Origin: Haematococcus lacustris
Lineage: Eukaryota; Chlorophyta; Chlorophyceae; Chlamydomonadales; Haematococcaceae
Reading direction: 5' to 3'
DNA length: 64,000 nucleotides
Assembly (NCBI GenBank): GCA_030144725.1
Contig: JASKMD010000006.1
Span: 11,659,892 to 11,723,891 of the forward strand
Below, one piece after another: positions 12,923-24,800 of the stretch. The notes under the pieces were generated by a model. The model did not search any database, was not told where the DNA came from, and saw only the letters and a program-made list of their open reading frames with translations. The position numbers were made by a program, and so were the translations under genes. Every line of letters starts with the position of its first letter. Position 1 is the first letter of the stretch.

Positions 12923-14080
12923 ATGGGGGTAGCTTCCCAGGCTGGTCAGGCGTTTTTTAAGTTCATAAAACCCAGGCGGTCCCCCGCACTGCTGCGGCGC
13001 AACCTGCGCGACCTCGACACCGGCTACTATCAGTTACCAGCCAACTACAGCATCCTCTCAAGGTGCCAGAACGATCGTTCCCAGGTGCCCGTGCCAGCAC
13101 CAGGACCAACACCATCTCCAGCTGACCTATCACGAGTGTGCGCCCAGCAGGTTTGCAGCCGAGGAGCTCAAGCTACATCATGATAAGCCACTGCAGCTCA
13201 AGCAGCCAGAGCAACACCTGACCCAGGAATTCCTTGCAGCATTCCCCCAGGTGTGTGAATAGCTGCACTTGTCTCTGACCTGATGCTGACACTTGCATTA
13301 TAGCAGCAGCGGCGGCAGCGGAGAAATCACCATCCCAAACACATTTCTGGCAATGACACCCACACCAAAGTTGCGGAAAGCCAGGAGTTGAACCTGTCCT
13401 TGATCCTATCCCACATTGGCTCAAAGTGAGTGCATCACATGGCCAAGGGCACGCTGCTTGATGCTGGCTGCTTCAGGCCCAGCTAGAGGCAGTGGACCTC
13501 AGATCTTTCAAGCCCAGCATTGCCCGCCAGTTTGCTGCCCGCCAGCTCCAGCTGATGCGTGGCAAGGGTGTCATGAAGCATACTGCGTTCAACACCTGCA
13601 AGGCGGAGATGCTGGAGGAGCTGCAAGGGCTGAACAGGTAATGATTGCTTGGAGTGACCCTCACTCTTGCCCTGCATGATGGGTCAAGTGAAAGCGGAGG
13701 GTCAAGCCTGACGGCTTGCTGGAGTCAAGGCTATGGCCTCTCCCGCAGGCTCGCCCACCGGTTGTGTATGACCTGACCCACAATGCTGGCTTGTGTGGGG
13801 AATAGCAGTGTGCATGAGGCCATACCACCACCACTGGGGAGCTATTGTCCAGCTGGGCCCATACCATTCAGGTTTGCCTGTTGGGGCACGTGGCATGCTT
13901 GACTTAACCCTTGACATGCTTCTCTTACTGCTGCTGCTGCTGCACCCTCTCTGTGTGAGCAGGCAGCAGCAGCTGGGAGCTGGGGCGAACCTGCAGCTGC
14001 TGCAGAGTGAGGAGGAGAAGCAGTTGCGCGCGGCATTGGAGGTAGTGGCCAAGCGGGGTCCGCCTCGCATTGCACGCTGA
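12923..14080 (+). CDS. Unrecognised basic protein, five exons, about 204 aa
   Basis: Exons 12923-13062, 13151-13250, 13304-13425, 13503-13637 and 13963-14080 all have GT/AG borders and matching phases, and total 615 nt (204 aa) ending in TGA. The start is the ATG at 12923. The N-terminus reads MGVASQAGQAFFKFIK, then LLRRNLRDLDTGYYQLPANY. The middle is Q/R/H-rich (residues about 80-105). Then comes SFKPSIARQFAARQLQLMRG, and the end is an acidic/basic helix (LLQSEEEKQLRAALEVVAKR). The protein is basic, with no transmembrane segment or catalytic motif. The N-terminus and overall charge would suit a mitochondrial or ribosome-associated protein, but I cannot assign a family. A TGTAA lies at 14398-14402. 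Confidence 0.7.
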
Positions 14081-14782
14081 GCTGTGGACGGCAGTGCGAC
14101 ACTGGGCACAGTGAGGAGCACACCCCATGGTCGTAGTCCACTCCGGCCTAGGCCGGCTTGCATACGAGGACCCTCTTCCTTGGCACAATACCCAGCACAA
14201 CATGTTGTGGGTCAAGTATGCGCGTAGAGCGTCAGCCTCTGTTAACCCGCAGACCCGCTGAGCTCAACCATGGTCTGCTATGTGTTCCTGAAGTATAACC
14301 ATGTCCCGTCCCGTGCCTCGCTGGTATTGTGCAAGCTGGAGCGATTCATGAGCTATGGCTAACTCTAGGGTTGGGTTTAACCTTTTCTAGTAGGTTTGTA
14401 AACCTTTGTAGGGTTAAGCTGTTAGCTTTGGTGAGGTGCCCAGTGGTCTAGGGGGAAAGAGTGCCATCGATGTGGGGTTGGCAGTCATCAAGGGTGCGAC
14501 CGAGGACGCTTCAACTTGTTGGAGTAGCTGAGTGAGGTTTCCCACAGTCAAACATGTTGTTCCCCGTTGAATGAGTTCGGTTTGACTGATGTGAAGGAAA
14601 GGGGTTCCCTGGTATATGTCGGTTAGTCTGTATCTGACAGGAGGACCCACCACTGCACTGCCTGGAGCAGTGGGCAGCTCAGGTTGGCTCAAGGGGCTGA
14701 TGCACACCTAGTCCACAAGCTCCACCACAGCAGCCGGGGTTTGTCATGACGACCCGTAACAAACATGATAACTGGCATGCCT
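14081..14782. other. 3' UTR and intergenic, no gene seen
   Basis: It contains the TGTAA at 14398-14402, presumably for the upstream gene. No supported exon follows before the LINE fragment. Confidence 0.5.
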
Positions 14783-14926
14783 TCGTTCAAGCCCATCTGC
14801 ACCTTTGTTCGTGCACCCAGCGTTGAAATGAGTTGCAGCAAGTCCCGGAGCCCTACAGGGGTGAGTCAGCTAAGCAGCCTGATGGGTGACGGGTTCAGCG
14901 GTGTGAGCCATCATCATCACCACCAC
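14783..14926 (+). mobile_element. Diverged LINE 3'-end fragment
   Basis: It aligns by eye with the 3' ends of the other LINE copies here: a stretch matching the 'gcccatgggcacctttgtt' region, then the CCCGGAGCCCTACAGGGG block, then GCGGTGTGAGCCATCATCATC. The terminal (ATC)n tail corresponds to the (TATC)n tail of better preserved copies. It is the oldest-looking copy in the window. Confidence 0.7.
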
Positions 14927-15929
14927 CACCTAATATGGTTTGGTTAGCTTAGGGTGTTTGTTAGCCTGCGCTGAGTACAGCCGTGGCAATGCAGCCAGCG
15001 GCATGTGCCAGGGTAGATGCAGCGATATGCAGTGATGTGCAATGGAGGGCCAACCCAGGGTGAGGGAGGATGAGGGAGAAGGCGTAGGGCAGAGGAGGAG
15101 GAGCCTGATGAGGTGGTGGACTGGGAGGTGATGGTGGAGAGTGGCAGGAGGTACCTGGGAAAGCAAGGGCGAAGGTAGGCTGCCCCGCTCCGCTCCCATC
15201 CCGCGCCACCCTACCCCTGCATGGATAACTCCGCATGGACCTTCACTCCACATCACACCATGCCCATGGCTACTGGCTGACCCGTGTTATAAGCCACCCC
15301 ACCGTGCATTGCTCCACCGGCCTTGACACTGCGCTGCTAAGCTGCCATGAACCCCTGAGGGGCGCCTTGCATGGCCATGCCCCAGCATTGGTGCATGCCA
15401 CATGCAGCCTGGCCAGCCAGACCCAGGGCGGTGCCCAGTCTCTGACCTGATGCTCACACGGGCATTGCAGCAGCACAGCAGCACCAGCGGCAGCAGCAGC
15501 GGTGGGAGCACCATTCCAGACATATTCATGCCCAGCAGCAGCGTATGGCTGGCTTGGTGACCATGGAGGTCGACAACATGGTCACAACTGTGGCCTGTAG
15601 CACAGCTGATGAATGCATGGCCACTTATCATTACGGGCATGGAGGAGCAGGGCGGCATAGCTGCAGCTATCCCACCATGCCAAACAATGCCAGATCAACC
15701 TCCACAGCTTGCATGCCGTGGTGTGCCCAGCCTAGCAACATGCCAGGACAGCTGCTGCCTGCGTGCTACACCTCAGCCCAGCCCTGGGCCTGACCCTTCC
15801 CCCTCACTTCACCGCATAAGCCTGGGCAAGCCAGGCAGCTGGATCAGCAGCACTGAGCAATACTGACCTTAGCAGCCCTCGGCTGCGCTCCCTTGCCTGC
15901 ACTGCCAATCTTGGTTGCCCCTGAGGTGC
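14927..15929. other. Non-coding spacer with a decayed exon fragment
   Basis: No intact gene. At about 15436-15530 the sequence resembles the intron 2/exon 3 border of the 12923-14080 gene (TCTCTGACCTGATGCT, an acceptor-like AG, then CAGCAGC and CACCATTCCA-ACA-ATT), suggesting a local duplication that has decayed. Amplified unit 1 begins at about 15930. Confidence 0.5.
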
Positions 15930-17741
15930 CTGCAGGTTGGTCACGCCCTGGTGGGCAGAATGACCCCAAGGGCAAGCCCTGACGGCTCAGGCCCTACCGG
16001 GTGCTGGCTACAGGGGTGGCCCACTCACTCTTGTGTGCACTGCCAGCCTGGCGCTGGTTGCCCCTGGGGTGCCTGATTAGGCGCGCCCACCTTGAGTGCC
16101 ACCCCCCTGAAGGCGGTGCAGCAGGCCGGCATCACCTCAGGGGCAGGGCCCAGGTCAGGCGCCAGGCCAGTGCAGAACAGGGCCAGGCTGGCAGGCTCCT
16201 CCAGCACCAGGGGCCTGCAGCCAGGAGCATGGGCTGGGCAGCCCAGGGTGGGCGGGAGGGGCGGCAGGGCAGGGTGGGCGCTGCACAGGACAGGGAAGGG
16301 AATGGGCTTCATGAAGGGAGGCAAGGGGGAGAGAAAGGTGAGGGAGGGCAGGGTACGAGGCCATCAATCAGGAGTCACTGCCCAAGGTTGGGGAGCGTGG
16401 CCTGAGCTGGGTCGGGGTGAGAGTGTGGTGCGCCAAGGTAGCTACATGGCAGGCTGAGGGCGGCAGGTCTTTCGCCCCTCCGCCTCCCCTCCCCTCCCTG
16501 CCCCTACTGCCTCCACCTGGTTCTGCCCGCCATGCACCCACCCACTCACCTAGGCAGCCACACAGCAGCACCAGCCCGGGCAGTGGGGCACATTGCTTGC
16601 CAGCTGGCAGCGCTGGCAGGGCAGCTGGTCGCAGCCAAGCAGGGCGGCCAGGCAGTGGCTGCTGCTGAGGCCCTGGGCAGAGGGGCTGTGGAGGTGGGCT
16701 GAGCGGCAGGTTGTCAGAGGAGCCAGCAGCGGGTCCATGGCAGCGACTGGGGCCTCAGCTGCTGCAGCGCTACTGGGCAAAGAGCAGCCTGCCCCTGTGC
16801 CCAGCGCCCCTGATCCAGCCCAAGGCTTGACCCCTGGCCTCCTGCTGCTCCTGCTCCTGATGTGGGCCTTTAGCAGCAGCAGCAGAAGCAGCAGTGTCGG
16901 GGCGCTGACCTGGGTCAGGGTGCTGTTGCCCTCCCAGTGTTGAGGCCAGGGCAGCTGTGGCACCAGCGTGGGCTGCGGCGGTGGGGTCAGGCTGGGGGCT
17001 GAGGTCAGGGGAGGTGCGGGCCTGAGCATCCTGGACAACCCCAGGAGCCGTGGTAGAGGTCACACCAAGGTCTGCCACTGCCCGGGGGGCTGTAGGGGCT
17101 GAGTGCTGCACAGCCAGGGCTGGTGGGGTGGGGCTAGGGCAGCAGGCGGTGAAGGGCAGGGTGGAGGGCAGGGTCGCCTCCCAAATGCTGCCGCCATGTG
17201 GGCTGCAGGTCACACCAGGTCACACTAGGTGAGGTGGTGCGGCAGCTTCCTGCCCTCACCCTGCTAGGCAGCTGACTTGGCCTTTGTCCCCAGAGCCCCT
17301 CGCCTGCCCCTCCCTCACGCCGCCTCTCCCCATCCTCCCTGTCACTAGCCAACAGCCCCAACCCCTGCCCTGCACCCTGCTCCTGCAGCCCATGCCCCTT
17401 CACCAGCGGCTCACCTAGCTGTTCCAGCTGTTGCAGCAGCAGCAGGGAGGAGGTGGGGCGCAGCAGCACCCTGGCCAGCAGGCTGTCACCGGCGTCTCGC
17501 CCATGGGCAGGCTGGAGCTGTCCTCTGCCTGCGCTGAGCAGCTGAAGGGTAACGGCATCTGGAGCAGCGGCGTGGTGGCCAGCGGCGCTGATGCCACGTG
17601 TACAGCAACAGTCAGGTGTTGGGTGCGGCGTTCAGGTGAAGGGTATGTGCACATGCAGGCCGAGGAACATGCCCACGCGGTTGTGACCCTGGCGATGGTC
17701 AAGCGGCGAGCTACGACTGCTGCTGGGCCCTCCAGCATCAA
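15930..17741 (-). pseudogene. HEAT-repeat gene of array unit 1, 3'-truncated remnant
   Basis: Homologous to the U4 HEAT gene (about 40250-42228). Recognisable minus-strand pieces include LLLLQQLEQLG preceded by DSLLARVLLRPTSS (about 17500-17420), a segment near 16.55-16.85 kb, and EEPASLALFCTGLAPDLGP (about 16.2-16.1 kb). Homology stops at about 15930, so the exons that in U2 and U4 encode the clear WRVR-type repeats are missing. It is head to head with CC-1. Truncation at a unit boundary suggests a non-functional copy, although a shortened transcript cannot be excluded. Confidence 0.5.
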
Positions 17742-17890
17742 TTTTTATAAACCAGCGGTTACCCGCGCATTTCACACTCATCACCGTACGGCCCTGTACT
17801 TATTCTCCTGCAGGCTCGCTTTTGAGTGCAGACCACTCGACATCTTCAGCCTAGTCCACCATCGACCCCTCACAGCCACTAACTCGCAAA
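17742..17890. promoter_or_regulatory. Putative bidirectional promoter between HEAT (U1) and CC-1
   Basis: Only about 150 bp separates the most upstream ATG-bearing HEAT exon frame from the CC-1 start. The segment GCTTTTGAGTGCAGACCACT is shared in similar form by both CC copies and all three KIN genes shortly before their start codons, so it is conserved 5' sequence. The promoter role is inferred from position. Confidence 0.35.
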
Positions 17891-19982
17891 ATGGCCGAGC
17901 ACACCAGTCAACAACCAGCCCTGGACGCATCACTGGAAATCGCAAGTGCAGAGGCCACCCTGTATCTCAGGCCGGACCAGGCAGGCAATGTAGTCAGTGA
18001 GTGCCGCAGTTGAGCTTCCTGTGCACTTAGATGGCGGGCTCCATCAAGCAGTCGGTCCCTTGTGTGCCAGGTCCTTCTAGCTCGCTGAGTCTGCTTGAGT
18101 TGCTTGCTCTGCAGAACTCGACTCGGTGTATAAGCTATTGCAAAAGGCAGCGACACAGAAATTGATCGCGAAATTGACAACCTCGAGTCGCAGCGCTGTG
18201 GGCACAACTGGCCGCACACAAGCCAGGTGGGTTTGCGTCAAACCCGCTGCCGGCTCCATGCCTGCCTCCGCGCAACACCGTCCTGCACCCACCACCACCT
18301 CCCAATCCCTCCTACTCCTCCCCCACGCTGCAAACAAGGAGCCGGATCAAGCTCTGCAGATGTTTCACATGGGTTGTGATCAGCCTCACTGCCAACAGTA
18401 AACAATGGCAATGTTATTCTGACCCTATCACCCATTAACTCCACTTGGATAGCTGTGGCAGCTGTGGCAGCTGTGGCCCTGCTGATCAGATCAGTTCTGG
18501 CCTAGCAGTCTTCACCGGTGGCAAGCTGGCAGCAGGCGCACCTTGGTTGATGCCTGACCTGCCTGCCTGCGCCTTGCTGCTGCCTGCAGGTGCACCACCC
18601 CTCGCGTTGGCTACCACGCCCACGTGTTGGTCCTGGCTTCCACACAGGCAGAGCCTCACCACGCCACGGGGCACTTTCCGCAAGGCGCATGGCAATACCA
18701 TGACCCCGCTATCGTACTTACGACCTCCGCAGCCACTCCAGCTGCTCCATGCGAAGACACCGCACCCCCTGTCCCCATCCCTTCTTTCCTGGCCCAAGAG
18801 AGTTTTGTCAAGCTCCAGCTGGATAGGCTTGCTTGGTTGTGGCGGCATGTGGAGATACTGCAGCAGTCCCGTGCGAAGGCCTCGGCTCAGCTGCGTCATC
18901 AGGAGCAAAGGCACCGGGCCGCTCTTGCAGTGCTCCACGACAAACTGGCCCGGTTAGAGCATCATCTGAGGGCAGAGCTTGCCAGCAAGGCAGCAAAGGT
19001 GGTTGATCTGAAGGCCAGGCTTGCAGCCTGCAGCCAAGAAGCCTTGGCTAGCTCACTTGAGTCAGCCGCTCAGGTTGAGACGCTGGACATGGCACTGCAG
19101 CAGGCAGAGAGGCAGGCTGATGAGCAGCAGGCAGCATGGATGGCTGATCAGCAAGTCATTGTTGACCAGGAGGTGGAGCTGCAGCAACAACGCGCCAGGG
19201 CTGAGCAAGCTGAAGCGCGGCTGCAGGCGGTGGAGGCTGCATCGCAGTCCAAGCTCTTCCGCTGGTTGGGCTCTGTGCCCAGTGGCAGCGGTGGCTCTAC
19301 CTCCCCCAGCAGCACCAACCTCAGCAGTGCCAGCAAGGGGCAGGGCGCCGGCAACCAGGGCAGCAGCAAGTGGGAGCAGGGCAAGCAGACCCAGGGCCTA
19401 ATCCAGCCCCATCACCCCTCAGCCCCTGCCCCTCTGCAGCGCCGTTACGACCAGGTTGTGCGCAAGTTGGTGGCCATGCGAGCTGTAGCGGCAGTCCGTG
19501 AGCCTGCATGCCAGGCAGCTGAGGCCGAGGTGCTGCGCCTACAGCAGGCTCTTGCGGCAGCTGAGGCCCGCACTCTGCTGCAGGTGGAGTGTGGCCGGGA
19601 GCAGCGGCTGCTGCTGGAGGCTGAGCTGCAGGTGCTGCGGGCCAAGGCTGAGCAGGCTGAGGCGCAGCTGCAGCAGCTGGCAGCCATGAAGCAGCCGCCA
19701 GCCCACCGTCAAGGGTGCGGCTCCACGCCTTGCCCCAGCACTGGCCGCACCTCCCCCTGCAGCGGCAGCCTCAGCGGGTGCAGCGATGACGGCATGGACA
19801 TCTGCAGTGAGTGGGGCAGTGATGAGGAGCGCACGCAGTTCAAGGGCCGCGACCAGGCTCCCTCTCCCATGCCATTGGCTGCGGCACATGGCGGCAAAGG
19901 TGGGCCGGGGCACCAGGGCTGCAAGCTGCAGGGTGCTGTGCAGCAGCTGAAGCGCACACTACTGGCTGTGGCCTCAAGGTGA
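17891..19982 (+). CDS. CC-1: coiled-coil protein, kinase-less relative of the KIN genes
   Basis: Three exons, 17891-17996, 18115-18226 and 18590-19982, join in phase to 1611 nt (536 aa). Exon 1 encodes MAEHTSQQPALDASLEIASA, matching exon 1 of the KIN genes (MAQHPSQLPTL...DIAAAD) and ending in the same phase with the same GTGAGTGCCG donor. Exon 3 encodes a Pro/Thr-rich stretch, then coiled coil at about residues 145-295 (heptads rich in A, Q, E, L; QQRARAEQAEARLQAVEAAS), a KLFRWLGS motif, a Ser/Gly linker, a second coiled coil at about 355-440, an acidic Ser-rich patch, and a basic-hydrophobic end (QLKRTLLAVASR). No transmembrane segment or catalytic motif. A conserved 3' flank with TGTAA at 20640-20644 follows. 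Function unknown; probably a scaffold or oligomeric partner. Confidence 0.75.
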
Positions 19983-20765
19983 GGCTGGACACCACCCCTA
20001 GCGCCACAGCAGCAGGGACAGGGTGTTGCAAGCACACCGCCATGCAGCCGGGCTGTGACATGCAACACAGAGGCAGTGGGATTGGGAGCAGCCCAGGGAT
20101 GGCAACCACATGCAGTCCTGGCACACACGGTCCTGCCATTGCATGACACTGTGAATTACACATGGGATGCCTGGCACTGCGCATGCGCACACCTGAGACA
20201 GGCATCAAGACCCATTACAACAGCCACCATGCCTGGCATACACTGAGGATTGAGTGGGTTTGTTTCACGCACTGCTTGTGAGTGCACCACACAAGCAATA
20301 AATATCAACACATACCAACATGTTGCTCACATCACTGCCATTCTTGTACATTGCTTGCCAGTTGTGTACGCCTAGATCTGGCATGTGGTTTCAGTCACTA
20401 GCAGAGAGAGGATGGTCATTTGTCTTAGTGGGGCACGTGTCTTTGCTATTGCTAGAGAGTGTGATTGTGGACAGTTGCGTCAGTAGGCAGGGCTGGGGGA
20501 GTAGTCAGTAGCAGTAGTCAGGGGTGGGGGAGTTGTGCTCCGGTTGAAGGCCTGGCTGCAGGGCGTAGCTCCAGTGCGCGTGATGAGGGGGTGTTGCTGA
20601 GTGAAAGGAGGATTCGTGTGGTTGTGAGGGGCAGGAAGCTGTAACGTCGTGCCTAACCCTGGCCGAGTACAATCATCGAGACACATTAATCCACTCACGC
20701 ACGAGCCAGTGTACCGCCCTGATCCCAATGCGCCCGTCGCTAAGATTTGAGGCGCACGTTGATGA
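19983..20765. repeat. Array 3' flank, copy in unit 1 (truncated at the LINE)
   Basis: Conserved non-coding block found after all five plus-strand genes. Landmarks are the CATGCAGTCCTGGCACACAC segment, an AATAAA-like site and GAAGCTGTAACGTCG, with TGTAA at 20640-20644. In this unit it ends at about 20765, where the minus-strand LINE begins, so the second half present in U3, U4 and U5 is missing. Confidence 0.8.
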
Positions 20766-21560
20766 TGTGGCTTACACCGCTTAAGCCGTCAGCCGTTAGG
20801 CTGCTAGGCCGCCCTCCCCCTCAAGGGGTTTGGGACTTTCTGTAACGCACTTCATAGCAAGGTGCACAAACAAAGGTGCACATGGGCTCAACATGAAGTC
20901 ATGCAAGTTCTCATTGTTCTGTAAAGTCAAGGCAAACTCCGGCTGCTCCCTGATGGAACTTGTGGCAGTGCACTCAAAGATGATATGCATGGCGTCATCC
21001 ACTACCCCCTCTGTGCATCTGGTGCATGTGCGTTCAATGAAAGTTACCCCCTCAAACCGAGCCTTCTCCACCCCCAGACCGCTGTTGCCTAACCTGAACC
21101 TAGTCAGGCTCGTGCGAACTTCTGTAGAGAGCTGTCTGTTCAGCAGGTGTGGTGCCATGTGATTGATGCCAATGCCGTCCCCATGCTTGAACCATGCAGC
21201 ATACGAACATCTCTCCCGATGCAGTGTCTCAGGCAATCTAAGGTCTTCCTCAAACCCAACCCAACGCCTCCCCCACCTCTCGAGCCACTTGACTTCCATA
21301 GCCTTGGTGCCTAGGACCACGTCCGGGCTCAAGGTGAACTCACCTTGAGCCCATCAGCTCTCTAGCGGCAAGCTGGAACTGAGCACTCCAGCTGGCCTGA
21401 TACCTCCTGCCTAACTCCACATCTGCCTTCATGACCCTCATTAGCAGGTCGTTGTGGGATAGTTTGGCAGTGTTCCAGAACTTGCATGCAGCCCCAAGCC
21501 AGTAAAGCTGGAGGTGATAGCAGCATGTCTGCTTCTGTGTCGCCTCTCAACCAATAGATT
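20766..21560 (-). mobile_element. LINE (non-LTR retrotransposon) 3' end with RT zinc-binding region
   Basis: The minus strand encodes the C-terminal part of a LINE ORF2: ELGRR, LMG, then SPDVVLGTKAMEVKWLERWG, YAAWFKHGDGIGINHMAPHL, and a zinc-knuckle signature C-x2-C-x9-H-x4-C in CTRCTEG...AMHIIFEC, typical of the zf-RVT region after the reverse transcriptase. The 3' end is GCGGTGTAAGCCAC with a short ATC tail. The reverse transcriptase core itself is absent (5' truncation). A near-identical copy at 37212-37900 sits at the same place relative to the HEAT gene, so the insertion predates that duplication. Confidence 0.85.
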
Positions 21561-21827
21561 GTTCACGAGGCTGTTGTTGCTACGCTGGTTGGCCCCTTGA
21601 ACGGCCTACACCAAGAAACGCAGCCGCTTGGCCATCCAACAGCAAGCAATGGCCAGTCCAGGCAATTTTCATGCCCGACTGCGGACAACAAGAAGCCTGC
21701 AGCAAAGACCAAAAGGTGCCGCAACCAGCCACTGTGCTCAACTTCTGCTCAACAAGGAGGCTAGCAGTGATGGCTAGCGCATGGCAGGGGTGCGCAGCTA
21801 CTCATGCAGCCATGTGCATCCGGTGAG

Positions 21828-24800
21828 TCACAGTGCTGGGGTCACCGTCCTGGCCAGCGCCCTGGCTGCCCTGGCTGCCCTGGCTGCGCTGGCCTGGGCC
21901 AATGCTATGTCACCCTGCGCCAGGTGTTGCTGCAGCTCACAGCCCGCTGCAGCCACCTGGGCAGCCCCCTCACATTGCGGGCTGACGGCCTGCCACTGTT
22001 GCTGCCCCCTTGCACCAGCCTGATGGCAAGGTCTTCGTGAAGGGTGTGCAGCAGCTGCCTGTCCCAGCGCTGTCCCCAGGACTTGAACCCGGAACCCCTC
22101 GCACCTCCCGGGCAGCACCAAGCAGGCTGAGGTTGCGTAGCCCTGGCACACGCCTAGCAGGGTGAGCAGCGTATGTGAGTTCGAAGCTGTGTGTTGGAGC
22201 GCAGTAGACTGAGCTGTCAGCACTGCCTCATCCCGACTGGGTGTCTGGCTGCCAAGGCTGCGCTGAGGAGGAGGCGGAGGCGGCAGTGGGCCTAAGGCCA
22301 TAGTCAGCAGCTGCTCACACAGGCCATCAGGGTCTTTGCCACCTGGGCCTTGGCCTGCTATGCCATGGGCAGCCGCCAGCAGCTCTGGCTGATCTTCAGT
22401 GAGCTCCTGCCTGGCAGCGTGTGCCCAACTGGCCTGCTGCACATCCAGGATTTGACCAGGCAGGCATTGACCTCCACAGCCGTCAGCGGGGCACCTTGCC
22501 CTTGATGGGGCTGGGCAGGGGCCAAGGTGTCGGTGCGGATGAGCCATGCAGCTGGCGCTGTGCAGCATGCAGCCCAGCTGCCAGCCAGCTTCCTGCCTCA
22601 CTGCAGCCACAGGGTCCAGTGTGAGGCAATGTGTGACCTCCAGCAGGGCCAGCAGCCCGGGCCACCGCTGACTGGCCTGGGCCTGCTGGCAGGCTTGCTC
22701 TTCCGCCTCCTCAGACGTTGCCTGATCAGGCAAGAGGCCCATGCCACTGGCTTGCCCAAGGAAGGAGACAGCGCACGTGTTCTCCATCACCGCTGGCAGG
22801 CCGGGCAAGGTGGTGATGGTAGCGGCAGCAGGGGCGGCAGGGGGGGTCAGGGCAGGACCTGTGGCATGGCAGCAAGCCTGTAGGTCCTGGCCTGGGGCTG
22901 CGGTTGGATGGTCAGTGGGTCGGATGGCTGCCAGGTACAGGTTCAGCAGCAGGGGGTGCAGCTGCTGAGCCAGTGCTAGCCGCACCCTCCAGGCGCCGCA
23001 CCTGGGAGTACAAGCAGGCAGGCAGGCAGCTGGCACCCCAGGGCTATGCGCTGGCCCCGCTGGCCTCCCTCCCTTCACGCCCTGATCTGCCCCACCTCAC
23101 CCCACACCACCAGCCTACCTTCTCCCAGCACCACCCCTCCCCTTTCTTCCAACGCCTTCCCCGTCTGCCTTCCCATCCTTCTCACTCCTCCTTCCCCCTT
23201 CTCATCATATTCCTAACTTTCCCTCCTCTCTCAACCTTGCTCTTCCCCCTTAATTATATTCCTCATTTGCCTTCCCTCCTTTCCCACCCCCTTCCCTTCT
23301 CTCTCCCATCCTGGCTCTTATCCATGTCACCTCAACTACCTAACCTGACCTGACCCTAACACAACACCCACTTTGTGCCATGGGTTGCCCCAGCTGCTGT
23401 GTGTGTTGTCCCCTCCACCTGCTGCCCACCGCCTTGCAGGCTGCTGCCCGTCACAAGGGCTGGCAGCAGGCAGACAAGGTCAAGGTGTGCCTCAGCAGGC
23501 AACAGGGCCAGGAGGGGTGCCAAAACAGGCACCAGCGCCGGGCCCAAGTCTGGCAGCCGGTGTGGCAGCAGCGCCAGCACAGGGGGCAGCAACTGCTCAG
23601 CAGCTGCCTGGGGTCCAAGCATGGCTGCCAGATCAGGCAAGCCTGAGATGAGTGAGGAGAGAGCAGAAGTGTGACCAGCCGGGTCCCAGGCCCTCTGGTA
23701 AGCAGGTAGCAGTGGGCAAGAGCAGGGAGCAGTGGACATCCACGCGGCCCACCCGACCTGCAAGCATCACAGGCAAGCAGGCATCACAGGCTAGCAGGCA
23801 TCACAGGCAAGCCACGCCATTTTGCTGTGCCCCCTCGAGCAGACGACCCCTTGTGCCCATCTGCTGACTCCCTGGTCCGACCCTGACTGTGACCTGCCCT
23901 GGTCTGACCCTGGCTGTGACCTGGCTCTGCTTCTGGGGTGACCTATGCTGGCCTGGCCTTGTGTCTGTTAGGTCCCTGCACCCTGGCCCTCTTCCCCTCT
24001 CCCTAGGCCCACGCCACACAGCCCACGCTCCTCAACGCCCTGGGCCTTAGGGCAGCCAAGCACTGCTAGTTGGTCATGCCCTAGTGGGCAGAATGACCCC
24101 AAGGGCAAGCCCTGACGGCTCAGGCCCTACCGGGTGCTGGCTACAGGCGTGACCCACACACTCTTGGTGCACTGCCAGCCTGGCGCTGGTTGCCCCTGAG
24201 GTGCCTGATCAGGCGCGCCCACCTTGAGTGCCACCTCCGTGAAGGCGGCGCAGCAGGCCGGCATCACCGCAGGGGCAGGGCCCAGGTCAGGCGCCAGGCC
24301 AGTGCAGAACAGGGCCAGGCTGGCAGGCTCCTCCAGCACCAGGGGCCTGCAGCCAGGAGCATGGGGTGGGCAGCCCAGGGTGGGCGGGAGGGGCGGCAGG
24401 GCAGGGTGGGCGCTGCACAGGAAAGGGGAGGGGGCTGGGCGTCATGAAGGGAGGAAAGGGGGAGAGAAAGGTGAGGGAGGGCAGGGTACGAGGCTATCAA
24501 TCAGGAGTCACTGCCCAAGGTTGGGGAGCGTGGCCTGAGCTGGGTGGGGGTGATGAGAGTGTGGTGCCGAGGCCCTGGGCAGGGGGACTGTGGAGGTGGG
24601 TTGATAGGCAGGTTGTCAGAGGAGCCAGCAGCGGGGCTGTGGCAGCGGCTGGGGCCTCAGCTGCCGCAGTGCCTCTGGGCCAGGATCCAGCCTGCCCCTG
24701 TGCCCTACGCCCCTGCTCCAGCCTAAGGCTTGACCCCTGGCCTCCTGCTTTTCCTGCCCCTGATGTGGGCCTATAGCAGCAGCAACAACAGCAGGTCGGG

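Noticed and set aside
22060..22150. tRNA-like T-arm (GGGTTCAAGTCC) on the minus strand, also at about 38400-38450
   Set aside because: A T-stem can pair, but no matching acceptor stem, D-arm or anticodon arm was found, and the sequence lies in a conserved HEAT-gene frame.
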